Source: Nocardia suismassiliense
Lineage (GTDB): Bacteria; Actinomycetota; Actinomycetes; Mycobacteriales; Mycobacteriaceae
Direction of reading: 5' to 3'
DNA length: 64,000 bases
Assembly (NCBI RefSeq): GCF_900269665.1
Contig: NZ_LT985361.1
Span: forward strand, 6,335,933 to 6,399,932
Shown: piece by piece, positions 52,333 through 60,928 of the stretch
How positions within the stretch are numbered: the first letter of the stretch is position 1
Layout: each line of letters starts with the position of its first letter
The notes under the pieces: model-generated
What the model was told of the DNA's origin: nothing
What the model saw: the letters and a program-made list of their open reading frames with translations, nothing else
Databases searched by the model: none
Position numbers and translations under genes: made by a program

Positions 52333-52923
52333 ATGGACGACGATCTCGATCAGGCACTCGACGCGGTCGGACCACGGCTGCGCGCACTGCGTCGGCAACG
52401 CGAAACCACCCTGGCCGACCTCTCGGCGGCCACCGGCATCTCGGTCAGCACCCTGTCTCGCCTGGAGTCCGGCGGCCGACGCCCGACCCTCGAGCAGCTG
52501 CTCCCCCTCGCCCGCGCCCACGGCGTCACCCTCGATGAACTGGTCGACGCCCCCGCCACCGGTGACCCGCGCATCCACCTGCGACCGGTCACCCACCACG
52601 GCATGACGATCCTCCCGCTCACCCGCCGAGCGGGCGGCATCCAAGCCTTCAAGATGATCATCGCGGCCGACTCCCGCCGCAGCGAACCCGCGCCGAAGAC
52701 ACACGAGGGCTACGAATGGCTCTACGTCCTCAACGGCAAGTTGCGGCTCGTCCTCGGCGAACGCGACCTGATCCTCACCCCCGGCGAGGCCGCCGAGTTC
52801 GACACCCGCGTACCGCACTGGTTCGGTGCCGCCGACACCGAACCCGTCGAATTCCTCAGCCTTTTCGGCAAACAAGGTGAACGTGCGCACCTGCGCGCCC
52901 GGCCCAAACGACCCGAGCGGTAG
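52333..52923 (+). CDS. XRE-cupin transcriptional regulator
   Basis: 196 residues. An XRE helix-turn-helix at about 13-70 (LRALRRQRETTLADLSAATG, ISVSTLSRLESGGRRPTLEQ) and a cupin sensor at about 110-185 (THEGYEWLYVLNGKLRLVLG, LTPGEAAEFDTRVPHWFGA). The cupin probably binds a small ligand or metal and changes DNA binding. It is divergent from the flavoprotein gene and probably controls it. Confidence 0.9.
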   Translation: MDDDLDQALDAVGPRLRALRRQRETTLADLSAATGISVSTLSRLESGGRRPTLEQLLPLARAHGVTLDELVDAPATGDPRIHLRPVTHHGMTILPLTRRAGGIQAFKMIIAADSRRSEPAPKTHEGYEWLYVLNGKLRLVLGERDLILTPGEAAEFDTRVPHWFGAADTEPVEFLSLFGKQGERAHLRARPKRPER

Positions 52924-53090
52924 CCGCCTGGAAAATCGTTCGAGTTCGTCGCGCCGGCCCGGTACGATCCGACTCGTGGAGTGATGACCGATGCCGAGTG
53001 CGCCCGCCGAATAACGCTGCCCCAGTTGTGGTTCAGCGCCCGGTGGTGCTGCCCGTATCCGTCATCACTCCGCTTACCCCCGGGACGACT

Positions 53091-53825
53091 ATGACCTTCC
53101 TTAAGCACGTCACCGGCCGATTGGCCACTCTCCCCGGCGTCCACGCCGTCACCCTCGGTGGTTCCCGCGCGCAGGGCACCCATACCGAAGACAGCGACTG
53201 GGACCTCGCCGTCTACTACCGAGGAACATTCGATCCCGCTGCACTCCGTGAAATCGGCTGGGCGGGCGAGGTTTCCGAGATCGGTGGTTGGGGTGGTGGT
53301 GTCTTCAACGGCGGGGCGTGGTTCACCATTGATGGCCGCAAAGTCGACGTCCACTACCGCGATCTCGATGTGGTCGAACATGAACTAGCCGAGGCCGAGC
53401 AAGGGCGGTTCCATTGGGAGCCGCTGATGTTCCACCTTGCTGGAATCCCCAGCTATTTGGTGGTCGCTGAACTCGCCATCAACCAGGTGCTGCACGGCAC
53501 TCTCCCCCGGCCGTCCTACCCTGCGGCCCTTCGTGCAGCGGCGCCGCCGATTTGGCGGAATCGAGCCACGATGACTCTGCAATACGCCAAGGCCAACTAT
53601 GTGTCTCGCGCCCAATGCACGGAAGTAGCAGCGGCTCTCGGCATCTCGGCGATGCAGACAGCACACGCGGTTCTCGCCGCTCGCGGTGAATGGGTTACCA
53701 ACGAAAAGCGACTGCTGCAATCAGCTGGGCTACGGGGTATCGACGCGATCGTCGCCGGGCTCGCTCCTGAGCCGAAGTCACTCACCCGGGCGATCAGCGC
53801 GGCAGAGGCGTTGCTGGACAAGTGA
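53091..53825 (+). CDS. Nucleotidyltransferase-domain protein
   Basis: 244 residues. Residues 10-45 hold the Pol-beta-type nucleotidyltransferase motif: VTLGGSRAQGTHTEDSDWDLAVYY (GS followed by DxD), with a third acidic residue in VDVHYRDL. The C-terminal half is helical. It could adenylylate a small molecule (antibiotic-resistance-like) or a protein (MNT-like toxin-antitoxin). No partner HEPN gene is adjacent, so a stand-alone enzyme is more likely. The start is the ATG at 53091; longer readings lack conservation. Confidence 0.75.
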   Translation: MTFLKHVTGRLATLPGVHAVTLGGSRAQGTHTEDSDWDLAVYYRGTFDPAALREIGWAGEVSEIGGWGGGVFNGGAWFTIDGRKVDVHYRDLDVVEHELAEAEQGRFHWEPLMFHLAGIPSYLVVAELAINQVLHGTLPRPSYPAALRAAAPPIWRNRATMTLQYAKANYVSRAQCTEVAAALGISAMQTAHAVLAARGEWVTNEKRLLQSAGLRGIDAIVAGLAPEPKSLTRAISAAEALLDK

Positions 53826-53897
53826 TCACGGGGAACTGATGGTGCGGCGCTCTCGGGCGATGCCACCACCAGTTTCCGATCGGTCCACTGGCAGGGC

Positions 53898-54227
53898 TCA
53901 GTTCGTGAGCGGTGGACGTAGGCGGTTTTGCAGTCGAGGGCTGTGGTGTCCGTAGCTCGGATCGTTCAATACCGCGGCGACGAAATCGGTGTGGTGCAAA
54001 CGGCGTCCGAGCCGAGCCTCCAGACAGCCGATGCACAGAATGCTGTCCGCCGAAGCAGCAGCGCATTCCCACACATGGTCGTGCACCGTGTACCACTCAT
54101 CCGGGCCGTCGAGCGGTGCGGTCGGCAATCCGCAGTCGTTGCAGAGGAATTCGTCGCGCTCGTACCGATGCCGACCACTGGTCAACCATGCCAAGAATCG
54201 GTGCGCCGGTCGCGAAACAAGGTGCAT
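53898..54227 (-). CDS. Cysteine-rich hypothetical protein
   Basis: 109 residues. FLCNDCGLPT and ILCIGCLEARLGRRLHHTDF supply four cysteines suited to bind zinc; DEWYTVHDHVWECAA lies between them. I have seen this kind of protein as an uncharacterised actinobacterial and phage family. ATG at 54227 follows GAGGCGGCG; a longer reading from 54293 would overlap the L28 gene. Function unknown. Confidence 0.6.
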   Translation of the reverse strand: MHLVSRPAHRFLAWLTSGRHRYERDEFLCNDCGLPTAPLDGPDEWYTVHDHVWECAAASADSILCIGCLEARLGRRLHHTDFVAAVLNDPSYGHHSPRLQNRLRPPLTN

Positions 54228-54247
54228 CGCCGCCTCATTCGCGATAA

Positions 54248-54466
54248 CTATGCGCGACGCTGCACACTGCCCTTCTTGATGCACGAGGTACACACCTTCA
54301 TCCGCACGGGCGCACCGTTCTGCACGGTCCGCACAGGCTGAATATTCGGATTGAACCGGCGACTCGTCCGCCCCTTGACGTACCGCCGTTGCGCACGGCG
54401 TCCGGCGCGGGCCACCCGCTTGCCGAAACTCGGCTTCTTACCGCATACGTCACATTGAGCAGACAT
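54248..54466 (-). CDS. rpmB: Ribosomal protein L28, zinc-binding form
   Basis: 72 residues. It begins with QCDVCGKKPSFGKRV and ends with KVCTSCIKKGSV, the two CxxC pairs of the zinc-binding form, with SRRFNPNIQPVRTV in between as in L28. The ATG at 54466 has AGGAG five bases before it; an adjacent ATG at 54469 is too close. No other ribosomal protein gene is nearby, so it is probably an additional L28 gene, which in actinobacteria is often under zinc control. I find no clear Zur box upstream. Confidence 0.85.
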   Translation of the reverse strand: MSAQCDVCGKKPSFGKRVARAGRRAQRRYVKGRTSRRFNPNIQPVRTVQNGAPVRMKVCTSCIKKGSVQRRA

Positions 54467-54679
54467 CATCTCTCCTGTTCTCCGACGGCAATCGCCACCG
54501 GCTCGGCCTCGGGGTTGTTCGCAGCGATATTGTCGGCGGCGAGGCACGAGCCGTGCGCTGCGTTTGATTCGCGGATCGGACGGCGCGCACGCCGCTGACC
54601 AGCGCAGATGACGAACCGCGTGAGCGCTGCCCGGCCGCCGACCGATGCAGATCGCACGCCTCTCCGTGCAAAATGCACA

Positions 54680-55285
54680 TCAGATCCATCCCCGGCCAAC
54701 CGCAATCCGTATCGCCTCGATGCGATTACGAGCCCCCACCTTGCGATTGATGGCGGCCAGATTATTACGACCCGTCCCCGCCGAAAGATGCAGTGCCTCA
54801 GCAATTTCCCCGGGCGTGCGCCCCTGCGCGGCCAGCTGGAGGACCTCGAGATCCCGGGCAGTGAGCGGATTGTCCGTGCCACCCAGCGCTTCGGCAACCG
54901 CCTGCGGTTCCAGCACCCGCTCCCCATGCGCAACCCTGCGCACAGTATCGGTCAACGCCTCGATCGACGCCCCCTTACTCAGCACCCCCTCCACCCGAAC
55001 CGCCAACGCCGCCCGCAACACATCGGGCCGGCTCGGCCCCGCCACAATGATCACCCGACAACCCGGCACCGCCGACTTCAACTGCGCCGCAGCCGAAACC
55101 CCATCCAGCCCCGGCAGATCCGCATCCAACAACGCCAAATTCGGCCGAGTACGCAACGCACCCGCCACCACCTCACTACCCAGCGACACCTGCGAAACCA
55201 CCTGCACGCCAAGCTCACTGGACAGCACGGCAGCCAGCGCTTCACGAGGCAGCCGTAGCCCGCCCGCGATCAACACGCGAATCAT
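54680..55285 (-). CDS. LuxR-type response regulator with degenerate receiver
   Basis: 201 residues. The C-terminal LuxR helix-turn-helix (LTARDLEVLQLAAQGRTPGE, NNLAAINRKVGARNRIEAIR) matches the DesR-like actinobacterial group. The receiver keeps the phosphoacceptor Asp (LALLDADLPGLDG) and the Lys (VLSKGAS), but the acidic pair that binds magnesium is Gly-Gly (VLIAGGLRL) and the conserved Thr/Ser region is VAGPSRP. It may work without phosphorylation. No histidine kinase gene is adjacent. Confidence 0.85.
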   Translation of the reverse strand: MIRVLIAGGLRLPREALAAVLSSELGVQVVSQVSLGSEVVAGALRTRPNLALLDADLPGLDGVSAAAQLKSAVPGCRVIIVAGPSRPDVLRAALAVRVEGVLSKGASIEALTDTVRRVAHGERVLEPQAVAEALGGTDNPLTARDLEVLQLAAQGRTPGEIAEALHLSAGTGRNNLAAINRKVGARNRIEAIRIAVGRGWI

Positions 55286-55697
55286 GAGACGGCCCCGAAG
55301 GTCTCCACAAACACCAAAAACTCCTGTTGCGACAGTCGGCAAGAGATACGGGCAGGCCAGGGCCACGTACGCCAACTGCGCACAGAAAATGGAAACGGGT
55401 ACCACAAAGCCCAGGCCGCGAGAAAGCCGTCCACGACAGACCCGGAGCACGCCTCAGCGGCTCACGGGCTCAGCGCCGAAAAACGACTACGCGGCCTGGG
55501 AAGGAATACGTCATCACCTCAGAACTCGACCGGAGCACCCATACGCACCCCGCAAACGCCACCACCCTACGACCCCCAACCCCCCAAGCCAACCCATTTT
55601 TGACCAGCCCAACCGTGGTGAGCGCCCCTACGCCGACAACACAGCCCCTCGCCGCGTCACTGAACGCCGCCACCGCCGCATAAAGGACTCCGCCGAC
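55286..55697. other. Noncoding stretch between response regulator and TerD genes
   Basis: About 410 bases. It is C-rich on the plus strand around 55560-55680, and the frames there give low-complexity sequences without start signals. A minus-strand frame at 55470-55673 encodes a slightly hydrophobic peptide but has no ribosome site; I do not call it. The response regulator promoter should lie at the left end. Confidence 0.4.
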
Positions 55698-57713
55698 TCA
55701 AGCGTCAGCGGGAACCACCACATCAGGTGATTCGGATTGCTTCGGAGCAGCGGGTACCCATCCCCGCAGCGGCTGTACCACCGCTCCATAAAACGTGTCG
55801 GTGGCTGACTTCACGCTGGCGATGAAGCTCGCCGCAGTCCCGGATCGCCGGTTGCCCATCGGAAAATTCTGCTGCAGGGTGAACGAAACGATCGGGCTCG
55901 CGTGCCCAGCAGTCAGCACCTTCGGATCCGCACGCACCGCGGCGAGGTGTTCGCATACTTCGGTACCGCGCTCGACGAACGCTACTTCGACCTGAACATC
56001 TCCCGGTGCGTTCTCGAGTTGCCGGAGCAGCCACGACAGTCGGCGACCCGAGGTGCCTTCGTTCGGTGCGTCCAGGGTGGTGCGGCAGCGAATCTTGTTG
56101 GTTCGTATGTCCGCAACCACGACCAGATCGCCTGCCGTATCCGGGATTCGGAGCACGGCTTCGAATATTCCGTCGCCGGCGAGCCGCTCCGCGACGGCGG
56201 CGCTGCGGGCGGCCGGGTCCGCGCGGTGCCGACGTGACAACAGGTGACTGACGGTCACGCCCAGTTCAGCGGTCAGCCGGAGCGCGAGATGCCGAGACAG
56301 CGACACCCACGTGTCGGCTACCGCCAAAGCCTTCTGGTCACCCGCGCGCAAAGTACCTGCCGTGACCGCATCACGAACGGCGACCCAATGGCGACCCATG
56401 TCGACGAACTCGGCGGCCCCGGATCGAGGGCTGTCGAGGTAGCGCAGGAATTCGCTCAGGATCCAGGCGTGCAGGTCGTTGTCGATCCCGCCGTGCGAGA
56501 GCAACATTCGCGCTTCGTGCGCCACCTCCGCCCACGACAGATGTCGCAACGCCACCTTGACCAATTTGCGGCGGTCGACTTCAACCGGCAGTTCACCCGG
56601 ACTGGCGGGAACATCGTTCGACAAGCTGACAACAACGTCGTACTTCTTCTTGCGTGCGACGTCGAGGTAGCTCTCGAGCTGATCCCGCCGGAGTTTGCCG
56701 CTGCCGGTCTTGACCTCGAGCAGGCCGGTCCAGACTCGGCTGCCCCGCGAAACCTTGAGGACTGCGTCTGGAATGACCTTCGAGTCACCGCGTTCGAACT
56801 GAACCTCCACGTACCCCTCGAAGGCACCGACCGGCGCACCCATCCGTGCGCACACCGCCCGTGCGAATGGACGCACGGCCTGCATCGTGGCGATCAAGGC
56901 CGCCGTTGCTCGCCGCTCCTGCTCCTCCCCCGCACCCACACCGACCACCGAAAACAACGGAGCCGTTTGCCAGGTGTCGAGTTCCGCGAGCTTGAACTCG
57001 AGTGGCCTGGCCTTCTTCAATGTCCGCTTGACAGTGCGCACGCCCTGGTTCCGGGTCCGCGCCCGTGCGGGGGCGACGGGAGGACAGTCGGGCACGGCGA
57101 TACCAACGGAGCCGACGACAGCGGGAGCGGTCGGCTCCGGGCCGCGCACAGCCGGCGCGTCGGTAGTTTCGTGCTCGGCATCGTCGTCCACGTCGACGCC
57201 GAAGTCTGTCGCAAGGCCGGCCAGCCCCGACTCCCAGCCCTGTCCTACCGCGCGGACCTTCCACTCGCTGCCGCGGCGGTACACCTCACCGAAGACGAAA
57301 GCCGACTCCGTGGTGGCATCGGCGGTGGCGTATTCGGCCAGCGAATGCCCGGCCGCGTCGACAACGCGGAGGGTGAGTTTGCCGAGATCCCCAAAGGTGC
57401 CGACGCCGAGGCTGCCGACGAGCGCCACGGTGTGAACGTGTTCAGGAACCGCCGACAAGTCGAGTGCCATTCTGGCCTGTGCACCCTCCTCCGTCGCACT
57501 CGTACCCAGGAACCGCACCGATCCGTCCGACGACTCCGGCTGGTTGTAGAAGACGAAATCGCTGTCGCAGCCGACCTTTCCATCGACGCCCAACAGCAGT
57601 GCCGACCCATCGACTTCGATCTCCGACTCGGTCCAACCGATCACCACATCGACGCGCACCACATCATCAGGCAGCGACAGGTTCTGGCCCTTGGTCAGAA
57701 TCGGAGATGTCAC
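55698..57713 (-). CDS. TerD domain fused to a PD-(D/E)xK-like domain
   Basis: 671 residues. Residues 1-165 are a TerD domain (LTKGQNLSLPDDVVRVDVVI, GCDSDFVFYNQP, FVFGEVYRRGSEWKVRAVGQ), a calcium-binding stress module. After a linker (170-235) a second part contains Pro315-Asp316 (VIPDAVLK), then Glu333-Val-Lys335 (LLEVKTGSG) and Gln345, the spacing of a PD-(D/E)xK nuclease core. The C-terminus (about 400-671) is unassigned. GTG at 57713 is chosen for the AAGGG eight bases upstream and the canonical TerD start TSPILTKGQ. No other ter gene is nearby. Confidence 0.85.
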   Translation of the reverse strand: MTSPILTKGQNLSLPDDVVRVDVVIGWTESEIEVDGSALLLGVDGKVGCDSDFVFYNQPESSDGSVRFLGTSATEEGAQARMALDLSAVPEHVHTVALVGSLGVGTFGDLGKLTLRVVDAAGHSLAEYATADATTESAFVFGEVYRRGSEWKVRAVGQGWESGLAGLATDFGVDVDDDAEHETTDAPAVRGPEPTAPAVVGSVGIAVPDCPPVAPARARTRNQGVRTVKRTLKKARPLEFKLAELDTWQTAPLFSVVGVGAGEEQERRATAALIATMQAVRPFARAVCARMGAPVGAFEGYVEVQFERGDSKVIPDAVLKVSRGSRVWTGLLEVKTGSGKLRRDQLESYLDVARKKKYDVVVSLSNDVPASPGELPVEVDRRKLVKVALRHLSWAEVAHEARMLLSHGGIDNDLHAWILSEFLRYLDSPRSGAAEFVDMGRHWVAVRDAVTAGTLRAGDQKALAVADTWVSLSRHLALRLTAELGVTVSHLLSRRHRADPAARSAAVAERLAGDGIFEAVLRIPDTAGDLVVVADIRTNKIRCRTTLDAPNEGTSGRRLSWLLRQLENAPGDVQVEVAFVERGTEVCEHLAAVRADPKVLTAGHASPIVSFTLQQNFPMGNRRSGTAASFIASVKSATDTFYGAVVQPLRGWVPAAPKQSESPDVVVPADA

Positions 57714-57972
57714 GATGATCACCCTTCTCGTGATTCGGCACGCCGAGTGACAGGAAGGTTCATCGGCCGCATATCGAGGCCCAACCAGGCTGTGCCCAGC
57801 GGCCCCGGCGCCGGTCGGCGTCACGTCCTGCGGCAGCTACGTGCTTGCCCGATGAGTTTTGCAGCAACGACATTCGGTGTCTGTCCACCGAACATCCGAC
57901 ATCCTCAGATGGCCGGCTGCCGAAACGGCTGTGGCCGTTAGTCACACCGCACTGCGCGTTCGCGCCGCAGAT

Positions 57973-58305
57973 TCACGCGCCGTCTCCAAGAAACGGAGAC
58001 GCGTACGAACGCGCATATGTGTACTGCGGCGACACGGTGATCACATCGCACACGCGCACCACCCGCTCCGGCACCTTGCCACCGAAGTGCTCGGGTCCGG
58101 GCACAACTACTGCTTCGGCCCCCGCACTGCGCACAACCTCCAACAAGCGGTCGACCGCCTCCTCAGTGTCCCGCCCGAACACCACCGTCTTCGCCAGCTC
58201 ATACCCGAGTCGCTTTGCCAGACTGCGGATCTGAGTCTCGTGCCACGGCTGGGAGATACCGGAAATGTCCCGGCGCAGATACCCGATCGCAATCGGTCGG
58301 CTCAT
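57973..58305 (-). CDS. Small resolvase-fold-like protein lacking the catalytic serine
   Basis: 110 residues. The start (IAIGYLRRDISGISQPWHET, then LAKRLGYELAKTVVF) resembles the N-terminal domain of serine recombinases, but the position of the catalytic serine (YxRVS) reads Y-L-R-R-D, and there is no DNA-binding domain. Later segments (DRLLEVVRSAGAEAVVV, DVITVSPQYTYAR) fit the same alpha/beta fold. GAGGTGAG precedes the ATG at 58305. Function unknown, not expected to recombine DNA. Confidence 0.65.
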   Translation of the reverse strand: MSRPIAIGYLRRDISGISQPWHETQIRSLAKRLGYELAKTVVFGRDTEEAVDRLLEVVRSAGAEAVVVPGPEHFGGKVPERVVRVCDVITVSPQYTYARSYASPFLGDGA

Positions 58306-58575
58306 CGGGCTCACCTCGCTCACATAGTCGAATCGGTCGGTCGGATCAGGGTGGGCACTGCGATTTGCTGCCGTTGTTGGCTGGCGGCTCGGGACCAGGT
58401 CGGCTGCACCGGCCCCAAGCGCTGCCTCTGACGTTAGGTAGCAGTCGAGCGCAAACCCAGAAGTGTGCAGAACTGTGCTCAGGGTTGCTGAACCGCTCAC
58501 GATCAGGTCATTCCGGAGGGATCATGGAAAGTGCGCGAGAACACTCGTGCACAGGAAGAGACAGGGGGATGGACA

Positions 58576-58905
58576 ATGCGCCTGCAGTTCCTCGGTAAAG
58601 GCGGCTCGGACGTGGGAGGCTGCCCTAGCCTCTACGCCACGGACCAAGACTCGTATCTCATCCAAGGATGGGAAACCGCCGCCGCCCAAACAGTCGAAAT
58701 TCCGCACCTGCTAACGGGTTATGCGGAGCCCGATACATTCATTGGCGCACCGATGACCGACACCGGCCGCGGCACATTCACTCTCACCGGTAGACCGATC
58801 ACCGAACCGGAGACATTGGCGCAGCTCGACCTAGCGCCCCACGAAACCGCTATCGAAGTTCCGAAGATCAGGAGGACGTTTTACGGTGCTCTACCTTCAG
58901 CATGA
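58576..58905 (+). CDS. Conserved hypothetical protein upstream of DUF6879
   Basis: 109 residues. The N-terminus (LGKGGSDVGGCPSLYATD) contains a glycine-rich turn with one cysteine, then strands and a C-terminus PKIRRTFYGALPSA. It has no known domain that I can name. The ATG at 58576 has AGGGGGATGG upstream. It overlaps the next gene by 20 bases, and its last codons contain the AGGAGG that serves as the ribosome site of that gene. First gene of a four- or five-gene cassette. Confidence 0.75.
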   Translation: MRLQFLGKGGSDVGGCPSLYATDQDSYLIQGWETAAAQTVEIPHLLTGYAEPDTFIGAPMTDTGRGTFTLTGRPITEPETLAQLDLAPHETAIEVPKIRRTFYGALPSA

Positions 58906-59407
58906 TCCGCCGGACTGGGTCGCTCTGTTCCGAGGCTGCAAGTCCGAGGCTTTCCACCTCGAAGTCCGGGACGCCTACACGGTGCCCACCGAGTCCGATC
59001 GCTTTCGGCGCTTCCTCGCCGGGGCGCCCGCGCTGCCGGACGAGCACAAGGATCGCTGGAACGATCTCATTCGCGAGACGTGCGGGCGAGGTGTCACCGT
59101 AAGCCGGGTTCGCGTCGTGACGGTCCCGCACACCGACTATCACCGATGGTTGCTGTCGGTGACTGACACCAACACTGCTGCCGGCGAAGATATTCGGTAT
59201 CTGCCCCGGCATCTCGCAGGAGAAGTCCCGCCCGACGACTGGTGGCTCATCGACAACGAGCGGGTGGTCTACAACCTTGTCGACGAGCACGGAAAACCGG
59301 CGGGGCTGGCAGTAACGACAGATCCTGGGATTGTCGCCTATTCCCGCGGTGTACAAGAACGGCTCTGGAAGCTGGCTACGCCGTACGCGGAGTATGCGGG
59401 CCAGTGA
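58886..59407 (+). CDS. DUF6879-type protein, copy 1
   Basis: 173 residues. It belongs to an actinobacterial family found next to XRE/DUF5753 regulators. Conserved parts shared with copy 2 at 60349 are EAFHLEVRDAY, RVVTVPHTDY, GEDIRYLPRHL, DDWWLIDN, AVTTDPGIV and the end YAEYAGQ. The function is unknown; the pairing with a DUF5753 regulator suggests a partner role, as DUF397 has in WhiJ-like loci. GTG at 58886; its stop overlaps the regulator start as GTGA. Confidence 0.8.
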   Translation: MLYLQHDPPDWVALFRGCKSEAFHLEVRDAYTVPTESDRFRRFLAGAPALPDEHKDRWNDLIRETCGRGVTVSRVRVVTVPHTDYHRWLLSVTDTNTAAGEDIRYLPRHLAGEVPPDDWWLIDNERVVYNLVDEHGKPAGLAVTTDPGIVAYSRGVQERLWKLATPYAEYAGQ

Positions 59408-60243
59408 CCGATGTTCATGATGCGCGGGAAGCTCTCGGGGCCCGTCTCCGAGAGCTTCGCCGCACGGCCGGACTCACCAACCGGAAGCTGGCCCGATTAT
59501 CCGGCTGGCACGAGTCGAAGGTTTCGAAGATAGAGTACGGCCGGATCATGCCGTCCGACACAGATATTCGCGCCTACTGCCAGCACGCCGACGCAGCCGA
59601 CCAACTACCGGACCTACTGGCTACCCTGCACAACATCGACAGCGCATATCTCGAATGGCGTCGAATACTCGCCACGGGCATGAGCCGTCGTCAGCAGAAA
59701 TCCGTGAAGCTCGAAGCGGAAGCGAGGAACCTCCGGATCTACAGCACGCAAGTAGTGCCCGGCCTGCTGCAAACAGCTGAGTACGCCGAAGGGCTGTTCC
59801 GGCGACATATCGAGTTCTATCGCGTCCCCGACGATCTGGACAGCGCCGTCGCTAAGCGGATGGAGCGGCAAAGGGTCCTCTACCAGCGCGATCATCGATT
59901 TCACTTCGTCATGGGTGAGCAATCCCTCTACACGACAGTAGGCAACGATGGCGTGATGCGCGGACAACTCGACCGGCTCGCGTCGATGATCGGAATGCCA
60001 CGGATCACCCTCGGCATCGTTCCCGCCACAGCCGAAGCACTAATAGTGTCAACCAGTTTCGTAATGTTCGACAACAACATGGTCATGGTGGAGGGAACAG
60101 CAGCCGAGCTCACCATCACCCAGCCGCGCGAGTTAGCGATCTACGGACGAGCATTCGATACCCTCGCCAAGCAGGCGGTAACCGCTGACAAAGCTCGAGC
60201 CCTGATCATGTCGGCCATAGACCTCCGACGGGGAGCCGAATGA
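59404..60243 (+). CDS. XRE-family regulator with DUF5753 domain (WhiJ-like)
   Basis: 279 residues. An XRE helix-turn-helix at about 8-60 (LGARLRELRRTAGLTNRKLA, LSGWHESKVSKIEYGRIMPS) is followed by a DUF5753 domain at about 100-270 (LRIYSTQVVPGLLQTAEYAE, HFVMGEQSLYTTVG, GIVPATAEALIVSTSFVMFD). Such proteins regulate development and are normally paired with a small partner gene. The GTG at 59404 overlaps the DUF6879 stop. Its own stop overlaps a 41-codon frame as TGATG. Confidence 0.88.
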   Translation: MTDVHDAREALGARLRELRRTAGLTNRKLARLSGWHESKVSKIEYGRIMPSDTDIRAYCQHADAADQLPDLLATLHNIDSAYLEWRRILATGMSRRQQKSVKLEAEARNLRIYSTQVVPGLLQTAEYAEGLFRRHIEFYRVPDDLDSAVAKRMERQRVLYQRDHRFHFVMGEQSLYTTVGNDGVMRGQLDRLASMIGMPRITLGIVPATAEALIVSTSFVMFDNNMVMVEGTAAELTITQPRELAIYGRAFDTLAKQAVTADKARALIMSAIDLRRGAE

Positions 60244-60368
60244 TGCCAGTAAACCGCTGCATCCGCCGTACAGCTGATCGAGCTCCGGCGCTGCTCGGCA
60301 GAGACAGCTCGGGTTGCGGCGGCTGTCCGGCAGGAAGGAAGTTTCACAGTGCTCCTTACGCAGGATGA
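60243..60368 (+). CDS. 41-codon frame, shortened relative of the gene at 58576
   Basis: The ATG overlaps the regulator stop (TGATG) and the frame ends 20 bases inside the DUF6879 copy-2 start, exactly the overlap seen between the 109-residue gene and DUF6879 copy 1. Its sequence keeps both ends of that gene: LLGRDSSGCGGCPA resembles FLGKGGSDVGGCPS, and GRKFHSAPYAG resembles RRTFYGALPSA. The middle ~70 residues are missing. It is either a deletion remnant kept for translational coupling or a real small protein. Confidence 0.45.
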   Translation: MPVNRCIRRTADRAPALLGRDSSGCGGCPAGRKFHSAPYAG

Positions 60369-60864
60369 AACGTTTCTGAACTTGTTTCACGAGGCCGAAC
60401 GAGAGGCATTTCACCTCGAAGTAAAAGACGCCTACTACACCTCCGCCTACGAGCCACTTCGCAAATATCTGGCGGACGAGCCCGACGACTACGAATGGTT
60501 TCAACCGTGGCTGAACCACGTTCGTGAAACCGTAGATCGGGGCGTCGCTGTCAACAGAGCACGGATCGTGACCGTCCCGCACAACGACTACACCAACTAT
60601 GCCAAGCATGTTGCCCGCCTCAACGCTCAGGCGGGTGAAGATGTCCGCTACCTCCCGCGCCACCTGATCAACCCCGACGACTTGACCACCGACGATTGGT
60701 GGTTGTTCGACGATGCCGTAGTTGCGTTCACCTTGTTCGAACCCTCGGGCCGCTGGGTTGGTGGAGCTGTCACAACTGATCCACGGATAGTCGAATACAT
60801 TCACACCGTCAAGGAACGGGTTTGGTCAGCAGCTATCCCCTTGGCGGAATACAACGGGCAGTGA
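60349..60864 (+). CDS. DUF6879-type protein, copy 2
   Basis: 171 residues, a clear paralogue of the gene at 58886: EAFHLEVKDAYY, HVRETVDRGVAVNRARIVTV, PHNDYTNYAK, GEDVRYLPRHL, DDWWLFDDA, AVTTDPRIVEYI and LAEYNGQ. The GTG start at 60349 has GGAAGGAAG upstream. It is the last gene of the cassette, and a convergent SRPBCC gene follows after 64 bases. Confidence 0.8.
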   Translation: MLLTQDETFLNLFHEAEREAFHLEVKDAYYTSAYEPLRKYLADEPDDYEWFQPWLNHVRETVDRGVAVNRARIVTVPHNDYTNYAKHVARLNAQAGEDVRYLPRHLINPDDLTTDDWWLFDDAVVAFTLFEPSGRWVGGAVTTDPRIVEYIHTVKERVWSAAIPLAEYNGQ

Positions 60865-60928
60865 CGAACTCGGCTCCGGAGGCCAGAGAAGCTCTCAGAC
60901 GTCCGAGCGCCATAGTGTCTGGCAGCGA

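Noticed and set aside
54645..55730. Forward frame of 361 codons opposite the response regulator
   Set aside because: Pro/Arg/Thr-rich, no domain, covers a clear response regulator on the other strand.
57973..58305. Functional serine recombinase or mobile element
   Set aside because: Catalytic serine is replaced, no DNA-binding domain, and no flanking repeats or attachment sites.
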